NCBI RefSeq assembly: GCF_023278565.1
Contig: NC_064672.1
Coordinates: forward strand, 4,030,001-4,094,000
DNA length: 64,000 nt
Direction: 5' to 3'
Source: Colletotrichum lupini
Lineage: Eukaryota; Ascomycota; Sordariomycetes; Glomerellales; Glomerellaceae
Position numbers and translations under genes: made by a program. This document shows, piece by piece, positions 51,141 through 63,000 of the stretch. The notes below the pieces were generated by a model. That model saw nothing but the letters and a program-made list of their open reading frames with translations. It had not been told where the DNA came from and ran no database searches. Numbering within the stretch: the stretch's first letter is position 1; the number at the start of each line of letters is the position of its first letter.

Positions 51141-53932
51141 TCAGTGTCTTCCATTGGTCACGGCCAGCGGCCCGTACTGAGAGCTCAGTCTCCGTTTCTT
51201 ATTCGCAGGCTCATCGTTCAACGTCATCTGCCTCTCCAAGAGGAGCAGTCTCTGCTCATAGGCTGCCACCTGCCTGGCCATCTGATCTATCTTGGGTCCA
51301 ACTGCGGCTTCCGTAGGATGGTATCTGTCAATGTGCTGCAGAATAGCCTGGTAAAGGGCCTCCGTCGTCAAGTTGTTAATTTGCGCGTCCACATTCATCA
51401 TGTTGTGTTGCAGAAAGTCCATCTTGTCCTCGGAAGCCTTCACCTTCTCCTCTGTCGTCGCGAATCGTTGCTCAAACTCGCTCAAGCGCTGGTGATCCGC
51501 CCGGAAATCGTATGCCTGGCTTTCTAGTACCTGAATTCTGTGAGAGTCCCTGGTCTGGCTTTCGCTTGTTAACTTTGTTGACTCAGAGATTGCCTTGATG
51601 CTCTGATCGACCATCGACAACTGCTCCTTCAATGCGTCGATTGTGAGCTTGGTTGAAGCTGAATTATCGGCTGCGCGCCTTTTGGTCGGTGTATCCGCAG
51701 TCTTGGTTGGCTCTGAAGTATCGTGTTCCAAACGACGCGGACTCTGCCTCGAGACAGCCTCGAGCACCTTGATCCGTGTTTCGTAGTCCTTCAACTTGCC
51801 TTCGTACTGATCGACCTTCAAGTCATTAGTTGGGGTCGACAGGCGGCTAGTTTCTGTACTACGACTCGACTTCTGGTCTGATCCTTTCTCGAGCGTCTTT
51901 ACTTGAGTCCAGGCAACCGCGTCCGTCCGCAGCGGTAGCATTTGGCGCTCTACGACGTCGACTCGCTTCTTGAAGTCCTCGATCCAAGTACTAAATGTCT
52001 TGAAAACAGTGGAGTTCATCGCTGTAAAGGTTCCGACCGCCAGGAACTTGTCGCCGTCGGGTGGGCGTGGTATATCCGAAGCAAGTTTCTCCACGCCCGA
52101 CTGCAGCTGCGTCATTTCCGACTTTAATTGCTGAGCCTCTGTCTTGATGTGTTCAACGACAGATTCAAATTTCTGAACATCTTTCTTGACGTGGTCCGTG
52201 TCGGATCTGAGCTGCTGGGCTTCTGTCTTCAGGCGCTCAGTGTCAGACTTGATTTCGAGAGCGTCTTTCTTAAAGCATTCTGTTTCCGACTTCATTTGAG
52301 TTCTGAGGGACTCTACTCCGGACCTCAGTTGGGCAGTCGCGGATCCGAGCTGCTCAGTACCTGCCTGGATCTTATCGATATCGGAACGTTGCTGCTGAAT
52401 GTCTCGCTGCGTGTCAGACCGCAACTGCTGGACACTAGATCGAATGACTTCTGCATCCACTTCGAGCATCATATGTTTTGACTGAAGCGTAATCACATCG
52501 TCGGCAGCCTGCTTGAAATTCTGTTCCAGTCTCGGCAGCGTTGTCGCAATAGCACCACAACTGTCGCTGATGAGGTCGATATCCATCTCACCGAGCTTGT
52601 TGTCGTGCTCCGATACTTGAAGCTTCAGGAAGCTTAGTAGGTCTTCGTGCTGGGCGATGAGCGTCTTGATTGCCTCCAAGTCCTCCGATGTTGTGCCATT
52701 CTCTTTTGGAGGTGCACGAGGCGGTACGACATCTGGCTTTGGCTCTTGCAGCTGCTTAATGGACGTGTCATGATAATCGGCCCTGGAACTCAGAGACTGG
52801 TAATGGCCCTGGAGCTCTTGAACCTTCTTCTTCAGCGTCTCGTTCTCGACGCCAAGAGCCTTTCGCTTGGCACTCTCAACCGAGAGATTTTCACGAAGTT
52901 CCTCCATCTGTTTCTGCTGCTTCGCAGATGCTTCTTTATGTTGGTTCTCAAGCGCATCGAGGCGTGACGTGAGCCGTGCCTCGAGTCCGTCCGGAGCACT
53001 AGGAGCAACGAGGCGACGATCTTTGTCTTTCTGCTGCAGCTCAGTAAAAGCTTGAAGCAGAGTAGCAGCAAATGCCTCTGCCGCAGTCTGCCACTGTTGG
53101 TCCGCATCCTTCATCTCCTTTCCCAAACTATCTAGGTCGTCGGCGTCTTTCTTCTCAAGCTTTCGATGGTAGTCTTTCAAGGAGGGAAATTCGGCATATT
53201 TGCCGTGCGATTGGACATGGTCTTTGTCCCGAGCTTTGGCACGCGCCTCAACTACATCTTTCCGCAATTGAATTGCACCTTGTTCGTTACTTCGCCGAGT
53301 CAGTTGTCGTAAAGATGCGGTGATCTTGACCGTTGCTGTTGTGTTGTTCGCGGATCGAGGGGTCGGTGGTGCTGAAGGTGCTGGTGTCGTCGATGGCGCT
53401 GGGGGTTTCCATGGTGCTGATGCAACGGTTAGTATCGGCGCTCTAAAGTGAATCACGTTCTACTCTTACATTGTTCTGATCCACGGTTGGATCGGGTATC
53501 TATTGAAATGCCCGACTTGCTCATGACTGGCGAGGAAAACGTTCTTGTGGGCGGGCCACGAGGAGGAGGGATGGTAGCTCGTGAAGCGGTGGACGGCGGT
53601 GGCTTGAACAAGTCCGTTTGGGTTCTCGGATGGTCGCGGTCCAGATCCTTCATCCTGTCTCTGTCCCTGTCTCTTTCCCTTCCCCGGTCCCGGTCCCTAT
53701 CCCAGCTTCTGTCTCTTTTTCTCTCTCTGGTCCGCCTGCCTGGCGAACTTGAGCGGGATAGCGACATGGATCGTGATGACCGAGACCCCGAACGGGATCG
53801 TGATCGGGAGCGACGGTAATATCGAGAATCACGACCTAGACGGTCTCTTTCGCCATCCCTGCGATCGTTGTAGTCGTAGCGACTACTGTAATGGCCGCTG
53901 TCTTCGGAACGTCGAAAGGATGCCGGCGACAT
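51141..53932 (-). CDS. RD/RS-rich head plus long coiled-coil protein
   Basis: Two minus-strand exons, 53470-53932 and 51141-53416, with a 53-nt intron, give 912 residues. The start MSPASFRRSEDSG is the first true ATG of the frame. Residues 20-110 are dense in Arg, Asp, Ser and Glu (for example RSRSRSRSGSRSSRSMS), like the RS/RD regions of splicing factors. A proline-rich linker follows. From about residue 180 to 880 the chain is almost wholly coiled coil, with repeated modules of the type QQLRSD or QLKSE (around 445-600), and a basic KKRRLSSQ segment sits near the C-terminus. I find no enzyme domain. A nuclear structural or RNA-processing scaffold is a reasonable inference; the precise family is unknown to me. 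Confidence 0.75.
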
Positions 53933-56189
53933 GGTTATGGTGGGCGAGTTGTGGACTCTCAATCGAAGGTCGATTTATGTTTGTCATCTCCTTTGCACGT
54001 GAGATTATGCCCAGGCCTCATACTCGAAGAGTGCGTTGAAGGTGCGTTGAAGGGGTGCGCATAAGTAAGTAGGTAGGTAGGTAGGTAGGTAGGTAGAAAA
54101 AGTGTTTGCGTGTACGCAGGTGGCAGGCAGGTGAGGCAAGGAACATAAGGGTCTTTGTTTGCAAGATGCGAGGTGGGGTGAGATGCCCAGAGGTATAAGA
54201 GGGAAACCCTATGACGGGAAGGAGCGCGTCACCATCGATTACGTTGGCTCGCCAAAGGGGTCTTATTGATAATTGGACAGCTTTGAGGTCGAGGTTCAAA
54301 AGGAAGGTACAGACAGTGACCCGAGTTGCCAGCATCTATTTGAGGGCAAGTCTTTTTGCTTAAGTGGTTTTTCTCCTTCTCCTGTTTTTATATTTGAATC
54401 CCTGTTCCAAAGCACCTCCTTCAGTTGGGCGGTCAGTGCCGTCGCGTGCTGAAAACGCGCCCCACGCAGATCGCGTGGTTGGATTAGGTAGGTCGGGGTT
54501 AGATTAATTACACTGGCCTGACAACCTGGGAAGTGCAGCATTTGGGGAGGGGAGGTGGGTTGGGGGAAGTAATGTTCCTTGTCAATGAGGACGCACGCAC
54601 ACAAAGATAGTGTACGCAGTAATTAACATAGGTGATGGAACGCACATGTGCTAGATATGCAGGGCTTATTAGACCTGTTTTCCAGCAAGGTAAGCCGAAG
54701 TAGGTATTCTGCGCTCGGTGTGAACTTCACGTAGTACCGTAGGCGGAACTGCTCAATGCTGGCGTCAGGACTTGGGTGGAGAGCGGAAACGACTGGATGT
54801 GATGGAATTCTATCGAGGAACTTGCAGGGAGTCACAGACAATTCAGAGAGAGAGAGAGATTTAGACAAACATCCAGTGGCTGCTCCACGGGTCAGATGTT
54901 ATGCAGTGCGTGCAATTGCTGCAACCCAGCTTACGGAGTACAGAGCATTAGGTTCCAGGTTTGCTCCCTTTTCACAGAATTCCAGGGTAGTTGACGCTGA
55001 GCTGGCCTCACGAGCCATAGGCTTACGGGCTCGCTGTAAAACGTGTTGCACATTTTATTAGAGGGCCAAGACGTTCGTGGTTTCGGCCTGGGGTTCATCT
55101 GTGAGACTGGCCGTTAGCGAGGAATAAATCATGGTCGCTTTCATATCCGATGGCATAGGTATACGACGAATACACCTACATACAGTGCTGCGAATGCCTT
55201 CAAGCAGAGCTATAGGTACTTCCTTCCAAGCGAAGTATGTCATCAATACGTCTGTTTATCGGAATACTCCATTCGAACATAGACTTACACAGACGATAGC
55301 TTGCCTATTCTCGGTCGGCTTTCGCGGATTGTGATAATGCTGCGTCAATCCAGCTGCAAGCACCCTGGCCTGCCCGCAAACCCTTACATTAGAGATTGCT
55401 CAGATGGAAGGAACAATTACCAAGGTGTGGTGGGTGGGGTTAGGCCGTTTGCCGGCAGGACTCCGAGCTAGGATGGTACCCACGCTTGCTTTTTCCGGGG
55501 GCCAGACAAAAACTGATTGATCCATTGGCAATTGCCCAAGAAGGGGTCAACGTTGGGTGGGGGAGGGCGCATCCCAATAAGCAAACATTGATGCTATTAT
55601 GGGCATTAGCGCCATTTCGAAGTTCAAGTTGAACTTGATCTCGTACGTCGCTTGCCGTTTTCCCACCATCGCCGATGGACCTTTCTATCGATCCTGCACT
55701 TGGGCACCGATACTTACCCCTCTCGAGCACAATCAGGAGGCCACGACCATGGAACGTTCTGAGCGAATATTGCCAAAGGCGCTTGGATGGGAATGCAACA
55801 GATATCCGTTCAAGATGTCACTGTTCCAAGCGAAGATCAACACCTCCCGTAGTCGATCGGTCGTTTCTAGATAACAAAGAACAAGGCATCCTGGCTGCTT
55901 TTGGAAGCAAGCAATTCAAAATGTAAGACAAGATTGTGTAGCTGCATTGTCTTAGCACCAACAAAGACTTGATTGTTCACGACAACAATCTAGATGCTGC
56001 ATTCAGACTCCGGAGCTTGTCGAGGTTCTACTCGACACATGGCTCAAAATAATGAGCAATAATCGCACCCTTGACTGGCAACAGGTCGCAATAGGATAAG
56101 CTGGAGCAGTCCTGCCTAAGAACTTGCTTAAGACATTTTGTGTAAGACTTTGTTGAAATTAACCTAAGGACTTCTTTATCTAAGTACCT
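53933..56189. other. Intergenic up to the AT-rich border
   Basis: Promoter side of the coiled-coil gene, then unassigned DNA that ends at the abrupt composition change near 56190. It contains the (GTAG)7 microsatellite at 54069-54096 and a GA-repeat near 54844-54860. No gene supported. Confidence 0.55.
54069..54096. repeat. (GTAG)7 microsatellite
   Basis: Seven uninterrupted GTAG units on the plus strand in the promoter region of the RD/coiled-coil gene. It belongs to the GGTA word family noted elsewhere in the window. Confidence 0.9.
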
Positions 56190-56635
56190 TATTATCGAAA
56201 AAAGTTAATTCTTTCTAAGTTATAAGTATAAGAATATAGTTTTAATAAAATAATATAATACTTACTTAGTATTTAAATTAAGATACTTTTTTAAGTTTAT
56301 TATAAAAAAAAATAACTATATTATTAACTACTTATTATTAAGGTTTATAAGTAGTACTATAGCTTTAATTATAATAGCTTTATTTATAATAAATAAAAAA
56401 TCTAATTATAAGTCCTTTAAAAGCCTCTTTTTAAGAGCTATAAGAGCCTCTAAGTTAAGTTAAAATACTTACTAAGATATTAATAACTAAACTAACCCTA
56501 CGATAATAACCTTAATAAAAAACTTAATAAATAATATTAAAAGCCTTATTAATATTAAGTACGATTTATAAAGTATAATAATATAGCCGCAGAGTATTAT
56601 TAATATATTTTATATTAAAAAGGGTATTATAAGAG

Positions 56636-56818
56636 ATTAGGCTATAAGTACTTAACTAGCGAGGCTATAATATAAGTATAAGTATATTATAAAACTAAAG
56701 CTTATAAAGTCCTTTATAAGGGCTTTACTTTTTAAAAAGTTTTTTTATAATACGATCTATATACTAATTACTAAGTTATTAATATTTTATTACTAGTTAT
56801 ATTCTAAATTTATTATAA
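56636..56818 (+). repeat. Inverted repeat, left arm
   Basis: A 183-bp stretch whose reverse complement matches 61758-61940 with no gap. I count about 19 mismatches, of which 16 are transitions. In the rightmost 40 bases the left arm carries T or A at 13 sites where the right arm keeps C or G, so the left copy is more heavily mutated. Just beyond its end the sequence switches to ACTCCCCCCTTAC. Confidence 0.88.
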
Positions 56819-58715
56819 TTACTCCCCCCTTACATAACTTTAGTCCTTAAAGTTATTACGTAATATTTTTTTTAATATTAATAATAAAACTATTAACGTT
56901 ATTATTTATAATAGATTCCGTAAGGCGTTAATAATATCCTTTTTTATTTAAGAATAAAGTATTACTCCTATTTTTTTATTTAATAAATACTTTATTATTA
57001 TTATTTAATAATAGCGCGCTAACTAGTTACTAAGTTAGTAATATATATTTATAATAAAGTATTTTAATTATTATAATATATAAGAGCCTACTTAACTTCG
57101 TAATTATTATTATTATTAAGTTATTAAGTATAATAAAAAAAATTTCCCGTTACTTATTATATATTTACTTTTTCTTTCCTCCTTTTATTTAATAACTATT
57201 TTATAAAAATTCTTTTATATAACTATACTTCTCTTTTTATAATATTTTAATTCCGTATTGTTTTTTAATTACGACTCTCTTATTATATTATTACTAAGTA
57301 TTTATTAAAATATTTACTATTTTATATATTTAAAATATACTTAATATAAAGTATAATCCTAAAAAGGGCTTTTATAGTTTTTATAATAGTACTTTTTATA
57401 TATACTACTTAGCTAGCCTATATTATAATATTAACGAGCTTATTTATATTATTAGCGCTTATATTACTAAGTATATTATTTATTAAATTAATAAAAAGAA
57501 GTATTTTATTATAAATCGTTAAGTCCTCGCTAATCCGTTATTAAAATACTAGCTAACGATATTTCTTAGGTATTTAAAAAGCTATATAGCACTACTTAGT
57601 TTATTTAAAATACCCTTATAAAGTTTTATAATACCGAGGAGTAAAGTAGCTTTAATTTTTATAAATATAGCTACGTTTTTTATACTTTTAGTTATATTAT
57701 TAATATATAAAAAAAAGTCGCTACTTATATTACTAATTTATTAATAAGTAATAAAGTAAAAAAGGTCTATTTTAAATAGGCTACTCTTTAAAAGCTCGTT
57801 ATTAATTATAAGTATTTAAACTTATTAATCTTAATTATAATAAGTCGTCGGTAATTATTTAATAAATTTTCTTTTTATTAACTTAGATTTTTCTTTTTAA
57901 ATTAGTATTTTTAATATTAATAATAAAACTAAGATTATTTTTTATTTTAATTACCTCTAGCCAGCTTATTTTTATAATAATAGTTATATAACCGCTCTAT
58001 AAAATAACCTTAACGCTCTAATTTAGTATTATAAAAAGACTTCTAAGGGCGTTATTATTATATATATTTAGGAGTTTTTTATTTTTTTTATTTTTTATAA
58101 ACGTATTACTAAGTTCTTAGTAAATAAAGTACTTACTTATACCGTTATTATATATAATATTATTTTTATTTTTTATAATCCTAAGACTTAAATTCTTATT
58201 AAAAAGCGTATTCTTATTACTAACTATATTCTTAATAATAATAACGAGTAGGACGATTTTAAGTTTAAATTTAATAAGTCTTAGTGCGAGGATATTAAAT
58301 TTAAAAAGCTTAATAACGACTTAAAAAATTCTCTTTTTTAGTATTATAATAAGTACTACTATTTTAATATTAATAACTCGCTAACCCCTATTTATAACGC
58401 TCTTTTTAATATAAACGAGGGTATTTTAACCCTTAGTTATATTATTCTAAATTTTAATAAAGTTAGTATTATACTCTTCTTATTTTAAATAAAAGCTCTA
58501 TAATAGCTTAATAAAGTTATTATTTATATTAAAATTAAAACTATAAGTTATAATAAGTAGTTTAACGTTAATAAGTTCTTTATAAATATTAATATTACTA
58601 AAGTCCCTTAGCTTAACTAAAATTATAAGAGCGTTACTTTAAATAATATCCCCCGTCCCCGACTTATTATTAATAATAATAGCGTTATACCCCCTATTTT
58701 ATTTCTTATTTTATT

Positions 58716-58841
58716 TCTTATTATAGCTCCCGTTATACTTTTTATTATAGCTCTCGTTATACTTCTTATTATAGCTCTTATTATACTTCTTATTATACTT
58801 CTTATTATAGCTCCTATTATACTTTTTATTATAGCTTTTAA
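58716..58841 (+). repeat. 24-bp tandem repeat
   Basis: About five units near TTATTATAGCTC-CGTTATAC, each 24 bp, at 58716-58739, 58740-58763, 58764-58787 and 58800-58823, with a half unit at 58788-58799 and a partial last unit. The 24-bp period is eight codons, so it may be the remnant of an eight-residue protein repeat inside a dead transposon. Confidence 0.85.
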
Positions 58842-59829
58842 TAATAACTAAATAATAAACGCTCTACGAACCGCTATTATTAATATATATAATACTTTAT
58901 ATAACTTCGACCGCCTCCCTCTTATTTATTATAATATTAATAAAATTAATAACTTTACTCTAAATAATTAGCTAAGTACGTATATAAAGCCTCCCCGCTT
59001 CTTACTTACTAAGCGGACTACTATTACTAATTATTAAGTTTTAAAAATATACGCTAAAACTATTACTATTATTATTAATATTATATAAGTTACTCCCCTT
59101 ACGTAACTAGATCTTAATAATTTCTTAGTAACGTATTACTAAGGGTTATAATATTATATCTTTTTTTTAAAAATTATACTAAGCTAAATAAAAAGGGTTC
59201 TATAATATATTATTAATTAACTTATTTTTAATAACTTTTTATTACGAACTTAACGTTTATTATTTTATTTTATATATACTCTTTTTTTATAACGTTCGAA
59301 TTTATTAACTATTTTTATTACCTTTTTAAAATACTTAATAAGCTCTTACGTATTATATTTAATAAGTTACTTAGCTTATTTAATAAAATATTATAAGTTT
59401 CCTCCTTTACATTATATTATAATAATTTTTTTAACTTTTTAAACGTCTTATTTATCTTCTAACTCCGGGAAATTCGCTATTTAATTACTAATTATTTAGT
59501 AATTTCTTTATAACTTAAGCTAAGAAACTAGGAAAATATTATATATTTTCTAATACCATTTTAATAAATATACTTAATAAGCCTATTTCTTTACCCTTTT
59601 AGCTATTATTATTTTAATATATCTTAGTATTAGTTTATTATTTTTAAATTATATATTCTTTATTAATAAGCTAACGACCTCTTTATAATAAAACTTTTTT
59701 AGGGTATATTTTTTATTATAATAAACTACTTAGCTCTTAGAAGCTTATATTTATACTTACGTAGCCTAGGTCCTAATTTTTTTAATTTTTTAAACCCTTT
59801 TTTAAACCCCCTAAACTATAACTTTATAA

Positions 59830-60400
59830 TTAAATATATATTTAATATACTTAGAATAATAACTATATAATACTATATATGAGAATACTTTTATAATAGA
59901 GTATTAGTTATTATTATATATAAACTCGGCCTCTTTTAATTATACTACTTATTTATTTAGCGAGTTTTTAATATAAATCTTTAAATACTTTTTTAATATT
60001 TAATAAGTTTACTCCGTTTAGCCGTTTACTTATAAGTAATACGTAGTAAATAATTAATAATATATTACCTATTCTTTAACGAACTTTTTTTAAAATACGC
60101 TTATAAAAAGCTTATTTCTATTTATAATAATATTTTTAAATATACTAAACTTATATTTAACTTCTTAATATAGGATACTTATTATTTATATTATATTAAG
60201 TATCTTAATAATAAGTAAAAACTTTACGAACTTTATTATATAATAAATAATAATTAAGATATTATTATACTTTATATTATTATTACGAGCGCTTAGTAAT
60301 AGCCCTAGAATAAAGTCTATAAATATTTCTTAAAATAAATATAAGGATAATAATAATAACTATAGCTACCTATATAGCTTATATTTTAAAGTTATAATTC
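59830..60400 (-). mobile_element. Ty3/gypsy integrase relic
   Basis: Read on the minus strand, ignoring the stop codons created by C-to-T changes, the stretch shows the order of a gypsy integrase. A VVVDR-F-K-HFIP-like block lies near 60210-60260, an AYFK-type block near 60090-60110, and the AYNN-HS-T-SPF-YG-P-like block near 59850-59940 (visible as LYNNN.YSIIKVFSYIVLYSYY). All frames are littered with TAA/TAG at former Gln/Trp codons. It sits downstream, on the minus strand, of the RT/RNase H relic at 61350-61790, as expected for one element in that orientation. It is dead. Confidence 0.75.
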
Positions 60401-61349
60401 TTAAATAATACTTATAATTCTTAACGTATTCTTAAATATTTTATTAAATATTTTCTTAATAAAACTTTTTTTAAATTAACTTAAGAGTTTTTATAACTCT
60501 TATATAACTTACCTTATAATTATTATAATATTAATAAAGGATTTTTATTTAAAGAGACTTTACTTAAGGAATAATAAGTCTTTTTTAAAAAAATAGTATA
60601 CCTTATTTATTAAGTAAATATACTTTTAGTTTACTAGCCGTAGTATAAACTCTTATTAATTATAATATATAGAACTTATTTTTAGTTTATAATCCTTTAA
60701 TAAGCTTTTTAATTTTTAATAAAAAACGGGAAATAAATACCGTTTCGCTTTTTATAAGCTCTTTTATAATAAAGTATAAAATATACTATTTTAATATAAT
60801 AACCCTAGCTCTATTTAACTCCTCTTTATCCTTACTAAACTATTAACGAGCGTTTATTAATAACTCTTTTATTTTTTTATTTTGAGTTATTATAGTAGTA
60901 ACTATTATTATTTTATTAATACGATTTATAATATATTATTAATATAAAAAAGAGGATTCCTTATTTCTAAAGCTAGCCGATATTTAGCCGGGATTATAAA
61001 AAGAGGCCTTAATTATTTAAATATATACCTTAGTAATATTTTTTTATTTTTTTAAACTAATTATCTTTTATTAAACGTCGGGCGGTAATTTATTAATAAA
61101 ACGTAGTTTTTAAGCTAGTATAAAAAGGACGTCTTTATAAAGCACTTCCCTCTTCATATAATTTAGCTTTTTAAATAGACCGTTCGCTAAGTTCATTTTC
61201 CTTAACTAATATTCTAAGTTAAAGTTAAATATTAATAGTTTATATACCTACCTCGCGAGCCTTTTTTAAAAATCCTATATTAGTATATTAATTATTCCCT
61301 TAAATACTTAGTAATTCGTTAGAACTATAAACTTTTATAAAAAGCCCTA

Positions 61350-61790
61350 AAAATAATAAACTTAATACTCTAGCTTTTTTATTATAATAAGTAGTTTTTA
61401 TTAGCTTATAACCTATTATTACTCTATATTTATAAGCTTTTATAACTAATAAATAACGGGTTACTATTTTTTATTAACTTATTATAATAAAATTATTATA
61501 ATAGCTTTAATTAAAGCGTTAGTTTTTATTTATATAATACGTTATAGGTTTTAATATATAAGTATAGTTACTAAAATAAAAGCAACTTTTAGTTAATTAA
61601 ACGCCTCGTCTACTTCTTTAGTTTATTAAAAGTCCTTTATTTACCCCTTTTTTATTTTTAGTAATATTATTATTAATATAATAATACTTAAGTATTTAAT
61701 AATAAACTTTTAATAAAAGTTATAGAACCTTAAGAATACTTAGATATCCCTAATAAATATAATAAATTCGGAATACGGCCGGTAATAAGA
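61350..61790 (-). mobile_element. Ty3/gypsy RT-thumb and RNase H relic
   Basis: On the minus strand, the block DI.VFLRFYNFY.KFI (about 61690-61755) matches the DIQ-FLGF-NFYRRFI thumb motif. It is followed by EVDEAFN.LK.AF (about 61570-61620), the IKTNALIKAI block (about 61500-61545) corresponding to the catalytic ETDAS region of RNase H, and PV.Y..KL...E...V....LLIII near 61370-61455. Spacing fits a gypsy polyprotein. Acidic catalytic residues and many Gln/Trp codons have been altered, so no activity is possible. The 5' side runs into the right arm of the inverted repeat at 61758-61940. Confidence 0.8.
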
Positions 61791-61940
61791 CGCCGATAAC
61801 TTAGTAACTAGTATATAGATCTTATTATAAAAAACCTTTTTAAAAAGTAAAGCCCTTATAAAGGACTTTATAAGTTTTAGTTTTATAATATACCTATACT
61901 TATATTATAGCCTCGCTAGTTAAGTACTTCTAGCCTAATT
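61758..61940 (-). repeat. Inverted repeat, right arm
   Basis: Partner of 56636-56818 in opposite orientation. This copy keeps CpG-containing words (CGGAATACGGCCGG, GACGCCG) that the left copy has lost. Its left end overlaps the minus-strand RT relic, so the repeat probably derives from a retrotransposon coding region present twice in opposite directions rather than from transposon termini. Confidence 0.85.
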
Positions 61941-62479
61941 TTTTATAATTCTAAAGCTTTTATTTCTATAAAATAACTAATATAAATAATAATAAATTAC
62001 GGAAACGAACGGAACGTTAATAAAACGACGCTTAGCTATTAATAAAGAGCTATTAATATTAACGAGCTATAGCTATTTAAAATTAACTACTTAACCCTAT
62101 TTTATTTAAAAAAACGAGCTTATTATAAAGTAAGTCTTATTTAAATATTAATATTTATAAAAGAGCTAAATAAAAAAAATAATCGGGGTAGATTACTCTT
62201 ACGGGCTAATTACTTTATTAATACCCTAAAGACCTTATTTATTATAAACGGGGTATTTATTAATAATTAATTACTAAATATATAAAGTTAAGGTATATAT
62301 AAAAGCGCGGGTAATATTAAAATAGTTAGTTTAATAAACCCTATAGGCCTAATAATAACTTATTTTTATAAAACGATAAAAATAATAATTAAAAATCGAA
62401 ACTAAAAATAGCGTTAATATAAAGAGCTTATTTAATAGCTTACCGAGCGGCTAGTAACGTATTTAGGTTAATAAGAATA

Positions 62480-63000
62480 TAAAAAGCCTCCTTTTTATAA
62501 TTATAAACTAATTAAAAAAGAGTTTATGAGTACCTAAGTAGTAAACTAGATTATTATTATAAAAATAAGTAATAAGCTTTATATAAAAAGTACTACAAAA
62601 TAGTATATTAAATAAGCCCTATTTAAAATATCCTTATTATTATAAACGTAATAATATAATTATAAAAAAAGCCTTTAGGATCCCCTCTCTTAGGGCGACT
62701 TCTTAGTATTTATTTATTAATAATACGTAAACCCCGAGACTTAAGAACGGGAATATTATAAAAAACTAAAAATAAAAAAGCTAAAAAAGGGCTAGACCCC
62801 TACTTAGTTCTTTACTAAGTAGTTAGCGATTTATTATAACCTAAGTATAAAAAATATAAAAGATTTAAAAATAAAAGTATATTAGTTCTTTTTTAAATTA
62901 TTATTTTAGTTATAAAACGATTTAATTTATTATAAAGTCTTAATTAAAAAAGTACGTAATATAGCCTATAAAGCTAATAAACTATAGTTATTAAATCGGT
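62480..63000 (+). mobile_element. Gag-like retrotransposon relic
   Basis: A plus-strand frame, taken with TAA/TAG read as mutated Gln codons, shows a Gag-capsid pattern: PFYNYKLI.KEF near 62495, then DPLS.GDF..FI near 62679, NPET.ERE.YKKL..KKLKKG.T..FF near 62731-62812, and LAIYYNLSIKNIKDLKI near 62830-62875. This resembles the helical retrotransposon Gag region that precedes a zinc knuckle in gypsy elements. It lies opposite in strand to the integrase/RT relics, so at least two elements or an inversion are involved. The frame continues, broken, toward the window end. Confidence 0.6.

Noticed and set aside
58716..58841. Possible CRISPR array
   Set aside because: Units are contiguous 24-bp tandem copies without unique spacers, in a eukaryotic RIP-mutated region.
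56636..61940. DNA transposon with 183-bp terminal inverted repeats
   Set aside because: The right arm overlaps gypsy RT-like coding sequence and the interior carries gypsy integrase, not a transposase; two retrotransposon copies in opposite orientation explain it better.
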